Both the position numbers and the translations under genes were made by a program. 64,000 nt of DNA from Arcuatula senhousia (taxonomy: Eukaryota; Mollusca; Bivalvia; Mytilida; Mytilidae): positions 28,611,275-28,675,274 of the forward strand of contig OZ020308.1 in the NCBI GenBank assembly GCA_963971305.1, read 5' to 3'. Numbering within the stretch: position 1 is the stretch's first letter; each line of letters opens with the position of its first letter. This document shows, in pieces, positions 1-10,700 of this stretch. Under the pieces are notes generated by a model. The model saw nothing but the letters and a program-made list of their open reading frames with translations. It ran no database searches and had not been told where the DNA came from.

Positions 1-1165
1 TATCTTTAGTCCAGGAGATATATATTCTTCAAATGTTCAATGTTGTATGGATGTTGTGATCTTCATCATTCAATAAACAAATTGACGGCTTTGTATCATC
101 TTAATATGTATATTGCACTTAAGGCACACATTCCGATCGATTTGTGGACAAAGCGGCCTGACCCGATGTCAAGTATCTGAGTGCTCTTAAGTGGACTTTT
201 ACCAACAAGGTTTGCTCTGCTGCCAGGCGGAACACGCAAGGATCCACCTAACATATGACACAAGAAACTCGAATATCCCCCGCCAAAATAACCCTCTATT
301 CGGTAAGAAGCAGAAACTGCATTCCTTTCCGATGAACATGAATTCACTCTTAGACTAGTTTCGAATTCACATTGCTGACGGTTTAAATGGTTAAAGTATA
401 TTTTTTTTTCATAAAATATGTACATGCATAAAACGAACGTATGTAATCTTAAACGTAATATCTCCTAAGTAAATCTTAAAGTTTTATATATTAACATTTT
501 GGTCATTGTCGGCAAGTGTACATAGTTCTATTCTTTACTGTGAACTGTTTTGTTTGGTTTTAAAATAAGAATATCTGCTAAATAAAAATATGAATTTCAA
601 GCATGCTTACGTTACTTCATGTTTACTCTATAAACATTTAACTTGCTACAAGACCTTTTTTAACTTTTTTTTTATTCCTAAAGGGGTATATAAATTATGT
701 TGTTACATAAGTTTAATGATAACGCGATCATCGTAATCAGTGAGATAGAATATATAAGTATTATGAGCAATTGAGAATAAAATATGATAGATATATATAT
801 ATTATATGTACAGACATGAAGCAAGTCTATATTTAAACATGTATTGACGTTCATTGTGTTTGCATGTTGGTCTCTTAACCAACTTTAATGTGTATATTGT
901 TTGATAAAAAGTTAAGGAGTGATATAAACCGCGGAAATATGATTAAATAACCAATAAAATGGTGATTTAAACTGAAGTTTTTTATATTCTTATATCATTA
1001 TAACATTCACTCGATTATTTTACCCAAAAGAAAATGTCTGTCAAAGTAAAAAATGACCGGATTTCGTTCAACAGCACAGACTTGAAATCTAATCCCACGG
1101 TATATCTTGATGCTGCATACCAAAAAGGTTGCGATTAGTAGTTGCTGAAAAAACTTACGAAAATT
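1..1165. other. no gene supported
   Basis: AT-rich sequence. A minus-strand frame at 96-425 covers a locally GC-richer block (about 130-300), but it has no recognisable motif or splice context. It may be repeat-derived. Confidence 0.5.
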
Positions 1166-3096
1166 GGGTGTAGGTAATCATCGAGTTCGAGTTCGAGTTC
1201 GAGTCAAAGTAAGAGTTCGAGTTAAAGTTCGAGTTACGACTCGAGTTTGAGTTAAAATTCGAGTTAGAGTTCGAGTTATTATTCGAGTTCGAGTTAAAAT
1301 TTTCAGCTAACTCGAAACAGTGATTTTCATGGCAATAATCGAGTTACGACTCGAGTTCGAGTTAGAGTTCGAGTTACAGATCGAGTTAGAGTTCGAGTTA
1401 CAAAGCGAGTTGTATATTTATTTCTTTGCACACTTTCTTATCATTTATATTGCAACTCTGCTGCGTGTAACCAGCAATCTACTTTGAGATATTTACTTAG
1501 TAAGGTACTGATTCATATTAATAATGCGGTTACAGATAAAAACCCGACTACAATGGAAATATGTTTACATCGGATGTTTGTTTTTCTTCTTCAACAAATT
1601 CGGACATCTATTAAAATGCTTCCGACGCAAAAATTCTAACACAGTGTTATGTAAGGGAGCAACCATTTGACTTTTTGGGGGGCTACGGCGGAGGGGGGCT
1701 ATGATGAATTTGAAATAAGAGGCAGGATGCCAAAAATCAGGAAATCTAAAGGCTAGACGGTGCTCTGAATTAAAAAAGAGACAGGATGGTGTTTCTGTCT
1801 GAAAAAGATTAAAATGTTAAAAAAAAGATGCTAAATTTAAAAATAAAAATATAAAAAGTGCGCAAAACAAAAATTCCAGGCTTCGATTTATCAAAAATAA
1901 AAGGCGGAACGAAGAAAATATCCATAGCCCCCCTAAAAATCTATTGGTCATTCCCTTACTGTTCGATTGTTGTTGTCTTCATTCAAGAAACTTGATAGAA
2001 AACAAGTAGATCTGTGAGCTATTGCTCACAAGTGATACGCCCGCTCCCAAAATAATGCCTTTTTTGCGTTAAAAAGTATTCGGTAAAGTATAACAGGAGG
2101 TATACATAAGATAAAGTTATATATATATAAAAAAAGACATTTACGTCATACAGTTGCTTAAAAAATTACAGAAGGATGAACGAAAGAACGGACGAGTGGA
2201 CAAGGGTAAAACAGGAAACCCCTCTTCTTCGAAGCGATGCCTGACTTACCTGGAAATGGGGAGGCACGTTTCAACTCATTATAATAAAGCTGTGTACCAA
2301 ATTTGAAATCAATTCCTTCAGCAGATACCGTGAAATCTGTTACGACAAATTGTCCTATTTTTTACCCGTATAATGTCTAAGTTCGCTAAGAAAACAGAGA
2401 GTAGATGTGCGACTGTCCTGAAAAATGGGACACGGTACAACTCACGGACGGACGGATAGACAGACGGACAAGGTAATTGCAATATAGCCCCCTCTCTAAC
2501 GAGTGGGGGGATAATATTTTCAGATATTCAAAGACAAAAGACGGGGATTCTGCCGTGTTGGTCCAGTACCGGAGAATATGTATACCAAGTTTTTATTATA
2601 CCCCCTCTTGTAAATTTGGCGGGAGATTGCCACATTGGTACATATTTGCTTCTTGTCCCCAGTCTTTGTGACATTACGTATATATATGTACATTTATTGG
2701 TTTTTAATCATATCTACACATATATTTGTAAATGAGTATATTGCAAGGCGACAACCTTAAACAGTTAAAAGAGCAGAGGTACCAATGGGGTATCTGAATG
2801 TAAAAAGTCCGAAAGGGCAGGGAAAAAACAAGTAAACACCAACAAGTGATATGTTTGACAACATTCATGTAATTGCGCTAAAATAAGTATCCAACTCGAA
2901 CTCTAACTCGAACTCGAGTAGTAACTCGATTATTACCCAAAAAAATCACTGTTTCGAGTTAGCTCAAATTTCAACTCGAACTCGAAAAATAACTCGAACT
3001 CTAACTCGAACTTTAACTCGAACTTGAGTCGTAACTCGAACTTTAACTCGAACTCTAACTCTGACTCGAACTCGAACTCGATGATTACCTACACCC
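1166..3096. mobile_element. DNA element with long TIRs built of GAGTTC/GAGTTA hexamers
   Basis: The outer ends are perfect inverted copies: GGGTGTAGGTAATCATCGAG at 1166 and its complement ending at 3096. Inside these ends, 1186-1411 is a run of GAGTTC, GAGTTA and similar hexamers, and 2891-3076 is its inverse. Both arms share a non-hexamer spacer (AACTCGAAACAGTGATTTT in the left arm, inverted in the right), so the arms are true TIRs rather than two independent microsatellites. The interior (1412-2890) has no transposase. No convincing target-site duplication was seen. Confidence 0.75.
1651..1959. mobile_element. MITE nested in the GAGTTC element
   Basis: The ends GTAAGGGAGCAACCATTTGA and the complement of TGGTCATTCCCTTAC form about 37-bp imperfect TIRs that finish in a GGGGGGCTA block. 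The 309-bp element is non-coding. Similar GGGGGGCTA-flanked short elements are, from memory, common in bivalve genomes. Confidence 0.65.
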
Positions 3097-3894
3097 TAAA
3101 AGATTTCCCCGACTGCAAGGCGTCCTTTATTCATCATTTTATAACCCGGATTTTTCACTCCGTTAAACAATGACCACTTATCCTTTGGACCTGCGGCTCA
3201 TCCAAACCATCAAACGACAACCGAACACCAAACCAAGAGTATGATAAATATCTTGCGACTTCGTGTGGTTAGATTTAAAAAAAATATTATGTAAAAGCAA
3301 ATACATCTGTATAATGATATGTACATGATCATTATAGGTTGTAAAATGTTTTATTCGTATTACTCTATTCTATTGACCGGGTTGGTCACGGGTAAATTAT
3401 TTCGGACTTTTTCATTTAAATCCTACCTAAAAGACAGAGAAAATTAAGCTCCACCCAACCCTGTGAATAAGATAGAGTAATATAGATCTGTTAAAATGCA
3501 TATTAATGATTTACAATGAACGTATTGTATCCATATATCAATGCATTATGTTTGAAAACATATTTTGTTTGTTCTGTTAACAACTTTATATTATCAAGAG
3601 AAGGAATTACAAACAACATGAACCAGGCATTGTAAAACATTTTCATCAATAATATCACCTGTAAATATAATTTAAAGGAAAAGGAGTCAATAAACATTGC
3701 ATTTTATTTTTTATTTTTTTTTTAAATATTTGACATTAAACATAAAACTAGAATACTGACAAAGTCAGAAAGGGCCGCGCAGCAAAAAATCTCAAAATCT
3801 CAGTGCTGTCAAAATAATACGAACTTTGATGATAACCCCTAAGGCATGTTTCATAGAATGTGTATGAAACTTCAGAGCTGTATTGTTAATGCTA

Positions 3895-4270
3895 GCCTTT
3901 GAGTTTTACTGTTCAAAAATTCCAATGCTCAAAATCTGTGATTTTTCATCAAAAATGAAGTTTTTTTTCCAACAATATCAAACAGATTTGCACGAAATTT
4001 TAATGCTACTTAGCAGCCGTACAAAGTTTCAGAACTATATTATTAACAGTTTTTGAGTTTTAGTGTTCACAAAATCCAATTCTCAAAATCTGTGCTTTTC
4101 GATAAAAAATGAAGTTTTTCCAAATATATTTCACATTTTTGCATGAAATTTTAATAAGCAAATTACTACATGTAAGTAGCTGTACAAAATTTGAGAAATG
4201 TGCTGTTATAATTATAGTTTTTGAGTTTTAGTGTTCACAAGAATTGTTGACGGACGGACAGACAGACGGA
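3895..4270 (+). repeat. tandem repeat of about 160-175 bp ending in a GGAC-rich tract
   Basis: Two units start with TTTGAGTTTTACTGTTC / TTTGAGTTTTAGTGTTC and share CAAAATCTGTG and AATGAAGTTTTT. A third start precedes the GACGGACGGACAGACAGACG tract at 4249-4269. Similar GGAC tracts end other repeats here (2443-2472, 34997-35012, 59130-59195). Confidence 0.65.
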
Positions 4271-4611
4271 CACAGTGAAAACTATAGGGCGTCCGCATCG
4301 TCGATGTAGGGCCCTAATACATGTAACAAGTTCCTGACTGCAGTTTTCAAGAACAATAGTGCTGTTCTTTAAAGCATCAATATGTACTAATTTTAATTTT
4401 AAGATATATAGTATATGTACATGTACCTCTTTCATCGGTCACTTGCATGCACAAGACATTTAACTTATACCACAGAGACTAGAGTTTGATATTAATGGCA
4501 TCTCATAACCAAATGTACACATTTTGAGCAGAGCTCTATGTAGTCATATAGTTATCTGACTTTGGCGATTTTTATACTACCGCATTTTTTTTGCGATCGT
4601 ATTATGTTATG

Positions 4612-4622
4612 GCGATGTCGTT

Positions 4623-4654
<32 letters not shown>

Positions 4655-4658
4655 CGTC
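4612..4658 (+). repeat. TTGTCG/GTCGTC microsatellite
   Basis: A run of GTCGTT and GTCGTC hexamers, about eight units, in otherwise AT-rich sequence. Confidence 0.8.
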
Positions 4659-4689
4659 TGTAGACACTTTGGTTTCCGTGCGATAACTT

Positions 4690-5640
4690 TAGTTGTAGTC
4701 AACCAATTGTTATAAAATTTTGATATGATGTTAATAACCACTAAAGGAAGGTTGGTATTGCATTTGGGGTTTCTGGCCCCTACCGTTTTAAAAAAAAGGG
4801 GCCAAAAGGGGCTAAAACGGGTTTATTGACAAAACTACTGTAGAATATTTAATTTTCATCCGATTTTGATCATTCTTTTTTTATTGTATTCCTCAATAAA
4901 TTCTGTCAACAAAATGTAACAACACCCTTGATGTATCTTGTATCGCTACATTGCTATAAGGGGTCAAAAAGGGGCCACACCCAAAAAATCGACTTTTTTA
5001 TTTGTGGTCCGATTTTCAAAATCTTTTTTTCATTGGAATCCTTGTAAAAATTCCTGCCTGCTTTTTTCAATCAGAGTTGCAATATGTCATACCGTTTTCG
5101 AGAAATTAGGGGTCAAAGGGGCCAAAAACGCCATTTATAAAAGTTTGTCCAGGCAAATAGTTTTTTACCAATATTAAGTTTTAGTGGGCTAGCCAATTGT
5201 TATGAAGTTTAAATATGATAAATATATCCACTTAAGGAATGTTGGTTTTGTATTTGGGGTTTGTGGCCCCTATTGTTTTAGAAAAAAGGGCCAAAGGGGC
5301 TAAAATGGGTGTATTGACAAAACTGTTGTAGAATGTTTATTATTCATTCAATTTTGAAAAAAAAAAATGTGTTGAAGTGCTCATAAAATTCTGTCTACTA
5401 AACGTGTCAATGATTTTGATATATATTTCACCAATACATTGCTACATAGGGCTAAAGACAGGCCACACCCATAAAATCAACTTTTTTGTTTTTGGTCCGA
5501 TTTTCAAAATCTTTTTTTCATTAGATTCTTTGTGAAAATCTCTGCCTTAATATTAAATGGGATGTGCAATATCTTATACCGTTTTTGAGAAATTAGGGGT
5601 CAAAGGGCCAAAATTGTAAATTAATACATGTATATAAAAA
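4690..5640 (+). repeat. tandem duplication, two units of about 480 bp
   Basis: Unit 1 (about 4690-5165) and unit 2 (about 5166-5640) share CCAATTGTTAT, TGGCCCCTA, TTTGGTCCGATTTTCAAAAT-like and GAGAAATTAGGGGTCAAAG phrases. The 79-codon frame in unit 1 is not maintained in unit 2, so it is not a gene. Confidence 0.7.
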
Positions 5641-6584
5641 AGGCTTTTATGTATTAGATTTTGATGTAAATATATATGTGTCAAAAATGCATTTTTAAGT
5701 CCATCACAGGATGCATGTGTCAAAAAGCTTTGTAAGTCCACCATGGGCTTCATGTGACCAAAGCATTGGACTATCCATATTGGGCCTCTAACGTACAGGG
5801 TTAAACTTGTTGCGGTCGTATCATGCTGCGCTCGGCGTAGCTTTTTTTATCGTCTAGACAGGGTAAATCGGTCAGGCAATATTCCTTCAAGAGGATCCAT
5901 TATAGAATATTCATCGTGTATAATCATTGGTTCAATGGTTAAAATGTTATACAGGTTGTCTTAACTAAGAGGTACATCTTTATACCCCTATAATAAATAC
6001 GATATATGTGCACTACATTTCACATATCGATACACTAAAGTTGATGTACACTCAAGCGCTGCTGACCTTTTACCTTTAATTTAATCAATACGTCATATAT
6101 ATATTCAAGTGGGTTGAGCCAAATCACGGATTTCATAACAAATGTTTGAGTGGGCGGAGCAAACGAACAAAATTGATATGTTTCAAGTAGCTGAAAAACA
6201 GATCGTTCTGTATTTTAGTGCTTAGCTTTAGCTCTGCTTTTTAACGCTTTAGCGCTTTGATTTTGTTTGCCGTTTATTGTCTCGCCTGCAAAGCAGAGCG
6301 GGGCATAGGTGTTACTTTACCGGCGGCGTTAACTTTTTGGGAAAGGTGTTAATGAGCAACTCCATATCTCAAGAAGTATAGGTCCTAGGTTGATGAAACT
6401 TGGTATGCATACGCCCCAGTAGTAGTTTAGTAAAACAATCAATTGCAAACATACACAAACATACATGTATGCTTATAAAATGTCTGATTTACAGTGTTTT
6501 TGATCGCTGTAACACTCTTTCTTGGAAAATTTGTAGTTTTCGTCCAGATTTTAGCCAAAATGTCCTTTCAACTTCAGTAGGCAA
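5641..6584. other. repeat-rich spacer upstream of the GH20 gene; possible place of the missing first exon
   Basis: Contains a diverged cousin (about 5851-6075) of the intron segment at 8526-8720, and a motif-rich stretch near 6290-6390. I could not identify a signal-peptide exon with a phase-1 donor here. Confidence 0.4.
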
Positions 6585-6869
6585 AACTGCTGACCATAGT
6601 GGGCCAACGTGTGTGGAGAATGCCACGCTTCATGCACGTAGAAGACCCAAAGTAATGCACCACATAGGGTAAATTTTCTGCACCTCCCCTTTTCTATGGT
6701 TCTTTAAAATTTACTGTTCCTTTGTTTCCCATCCCCTCCCCGTTTTCCTTCATTAATCATCATCATTTCATGTTCATGTTATCACCCTTTTCATGTTCAT
6801 CGCCTGTAAATAACCTATAAAGCGTTATACGGGCGTAAAACACCAACTCACTCACTCACTTACTCAGTA
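6585..6869 (+). repeat. dispersed SINE-like repeat, copy 1 (partial)
   Basis: Starts near GCTGACCATAGTGGGCCAAC and ends with the ACTCACTCACTCACTTACTC simple tail. It is followed within 170 bases by the first recognised GH20 exon. Confidence 0.6.
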
Positions 6870-7038
6870 GGCAAAAGGTGGAATTCTTCTTTTAAAAAAT
6901 CATGGATCCACTCCAGACATCTCTTTCTAAACAGTGTTGTGTTTGTACGTCCATTGTTAAGTTCGTTTGTGTTTGCTTAACTATCTTTGTGTTTATACTT
7001 ATAAAAATAAGGATTTGAAAACCAATATATTTTTTCAG

Positions 7039-7746
7039 CATGGCATGTAGAAAGTCAAATTTCCAGTCAGAATGATCTTGATACCCTGGCAAACAATCTG
7101 CTGATCAGAATAGAGGTGGTAGAGAATCTAAAAGATGGCAGCAGTCATCAATTCAAATTAACAATCAATAACAATTCGACTTTAGCTTTATCTGGAAGTA
7201 ACTGGGAAATATATTTTTATAGTTTTTTCATCGTAGAACACAAGGATCTTATATCGCCAGACGGTTTGGCAACAGTGACTGAAGGTTACGTCATTCCGAC
7301 AGCTAAAATTAGAATCAAACATGAAAACGGATGCTTGTTTTCAATGAGCCCAGCAACGGGATTTATACCGGTTCAGTCTAAGGAAACCAGAGTTATTTCC
7401 TTTTCCGCTCAAAACTGGGCGGTTTCGAAAACAGATGTTCCTCCAAACTGGTATCTCTCGGCGACTGGTTTTCAAGCTAAAGTATTGAAAAGCACGTCTG
7501 GTAATTTCGTTGGTGATTTCACAACTTCAAAACAATGGAAACGCATGGAGGAAGACAAATTCAACCCTTTTACATTGACTGAACGTTATGACAGATACCA
7601 ACCAACCAATCAAAACGTACAACAAAAATTAGTCATACCAACACCCAAGGAAATTGTTCATCTGGATGCTTCAAACAACTTAGTTATCAATTCCTGTGCC
7701 AAAATCGTCCAAAATGGGTTTGATGCAGAAGCAGCCTTTCTTACAG
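7039..7746 (+). CDS. GH20 gene exon: CHB_HEX N-terminal domain
   Basis: The acceptor is a T-rich tract ending TTTTTTCAG at 7038 and the donor is CAG|GTAAAA at 7747. The exon enters in phase 1 (CA completes a codon) and leaves after one base. Reading starts WHVESQISSQNDLDTLANNL and runs into VENLKDGSSHQFKLTINNNS, the usual opening of the chitobiase/hexosaminidase N-terminal carbohydrate-binding-like domain. Later come NWEIYFYSF and FNPFTLTERYDRYQP, the segment linking to the GH20b domain. The reading frame is open upstream of the GTG at 7116, so that codon is not the start. Confidence 0.92.
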
Positions 7747-10700
7747 GTAAAAATAACTATAAATCAACCACTCTAACATTTAATGAAGTTCTCTAAACTT
7801 GCTCGTAAACTCGATTTAAAAAATCGATGGAAGTTGTTAATGTAATCGCAAAGTTCTTTGTATGTTTTCTTGGGTGTTTTTTTTTACACGAAGATTAAAT
7901 ACCAATTTCCATTCGGTCTGTACGGTACTGAGTTGGTTATTATTAATTTAGTCTTTCTTCCGTAAATGACTCTTTTCAGTGTGAGATGACCAGCTTGAAA
8001 TGCGAGCACGTGCAGCGATCTCACACTGGTCAATTATCCAATAATAACCGCCGGTACTGATATTGATCGATGATGTCGACCAATGAAATGCACTGTTATA
8101 CTTTCGGTTTTTAGAATGAAGTCCTCTAAGGTTTCAGAATATAAAAATTAATTTCTTACGGAAGAAATAGGAACTTACACGCGTTCTCGGAAAACCGGCA
8201 ATGATCTTGCACTCGTGATAGAATTTTTTGGGTCTTTTGACTCGTTCCGCTGCGCTCCACTCGCAAAATACTGAAAAATTCTATCACTCGTGAAAGATCA
8301 GCCGGTCTTTTCCAAGGACTTATGTAAGAACATATAAATCTTTAAAATGAAAAAAATATCGTCTCATATAGGGTGCATAAACAGTATGGATTTTTTTTAT
8401 AGAGTCTTTGCTTCGATTGCAATTATTTTCAAAATGAAGTTAATTTCAACATTGCCAAAGGTTTGGTTGTCAAGGAAGTCATACGAAATTTAGCTCTCCT
8501 TGTGCAGTCGTTTCGCGTATTTATTCGGTCTAGACAGTAAAATCGGTCAGGTTATATTCTGACGACGGGATCTACTTTCATCGTTTGCATCGTTTCAATG
8601 CATTAATGTTATTCAGATTTTCTGTTTAAATCTTTATACACCCAGAACCAATGTGCACTACATTTCATGCATCAGTATGTCATTTGATGCGTTTTTAGCA
8701 TTTTTGACCTCTTAATGTTTTACTGATTGTAGACAGAGTAGATTTTGAAATCAAACCCGACTGCACAGAAGCCGAAATACTTTTGTTGCTGAATAACACA
8801 TTTTCTTTGCATGAAAGTTACGAACTATCAATTTCACCTGCGTCAAAGGAGATTACAATAGAAGGAAAAACTAATGCTGGTATCTTTTACGGAATTCAGA
8901 CTTTGCTGAGTTTGCTTTCAAATAGCTCGGTCTTGCCGTCTGTTCACATTATGGACGAGCCAAGATATATATTTAGAGGAATGCATATAGATGTGGCTAG
9001 AAATTTCATGCCTAAGACGGTGTTAATGAAGTTAATGGACGGCATGGCGATGTACAAGTTAAATAAATTACATCTGCATTTAACTGACGACGAGGGCTGG
9101 AGGATTGAAATCAATGGACTACCAGAGTTAACAGAGGTAAATATTTTAATACGCGTATTTTTTTCAAGCGTTATTAACATTTAATACAAAAGAGGTGTCG
9201 ATAAGAAGTCGAAATTCGTAACAAAAAAAACTTCAATAGGGGTCAACCCTCAAAAAAGGAATATCTTAAATACATATCTTAAATGATACTTAAACAGACA
9301 GAGCCTTGATGAGACTTGATAATGCTTTTTGATATTTTGACGACGTTGTGGCACTGGGCGGTCCTTTGTATTCTGGTTTTCCTGTAGGTTTTTGCCCTTC
9401 CGGTTTGGCACTTGACGAATCTGGTGATGGATGTCAATTTTTGGATTTGGATTTGATAATTATTGACAGAAAATTGCAAACCAAGGTGTATGATAAACGT
9501 GACGACTTTGCATTGCCTGTTGTAATTTCCCCTTTTTTAGAGACAGACGTTCCAATGGCGCCATCTTGCAGGGTTTACATTTCACAGTTAGTAAGATATG
9601 CTTCGATCTGCAGCGGTGTTTCTGATTGTAAAATAAAATCGTTTTATTACTGAAAAAATATTGAAAAAGCGTTGCCGATACCACAAGTTAGTAAAAGCTT
9701 TTCAAAGTTCTTCCAAATGTTTCTATGTCTTATTAAAAAGGGAATTATACATGTCGATTTCTTACATTGAAAGGAGTATCACTTTCTGAATTTTATGGTG
9801 CTACTGTTGATAAAGCACACGTGTTTAAAAACTTTAAGAAATGGCTGCAGAATAATTACGAAACGGTTGTAAATTGAATATTTTGGTTAAATCGCATTTT
9901 TTGGTTCAAATATTAATAACTTGATAACATAATACTTACTTTTAAACCTAATAAGCGTATGGTTTTAACTTATTGTCATTTTAAGCATTTTAGCGATCAA
10001 GTATGGCGGTTTTGTGTGATGATACTATACCAAATCATTTACTGTTTGAAGTGTTGTATCGGATTTAAAATCAATATGTTTGATTTTATTACACCAGTCG
10101 AATAATGATTCTCAGCTACCTGTCAGTAATAGCGAGTTTTCCATAGAGAGTTTGTCTACCGTTTGTTGTTCTTGTTTTCTTTTGTCTAAGGTTCTCTTTT
10201 GTGGCCTTGTACATTGAATGATTTGATTTTTATTTTGTGTTAATTTTTGTGCTTTGTCTGGGATTATTGATAGGGAAAGGGCTGAAACTGAAAAACTTGT
10301 TTAACCCCGCCAAATTTTCTATGTACCAGTCCTAGTTCATGAATCTTTGACAAAACTTTTGTTTTTACTTGTCTTTTTCTTGTTTAAAAAGGGGTCTTTC
10401 TTTGACTATTTCAGTGAGTGAGTGAGTCAGTTGGTGTATTACGCCCGTGCAATGCCATATAGGTTATTTATAGGCGATGAACATGGAAAGGATGATACAA
10501 TTAACATGAAATGATGATGATAATGAATTATGGGGCTTGGGTGGGAAACAAATGAACAGTAATTTTGAAGAACCACAGGAAAAGGGGAGAGATGGGTAGG
10601 GGTGGAAAATTTAGCCTATATGGTGCATTACTTGGTGGTCAACAAAGGGATATTTTACGTGCGAGAAGCATGGCACTCTCAACACACGTTGGCCCACTAT

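Noticed and set aside
6902..7018. 38-codon hydrophobic frame as first GH20 exon
   Set aside because: Different frame from 7039; the donors that would fix the phase (6936, 6939, 6945, or 66-base intron alternatives) are weak or remove the hydrophobic segment.
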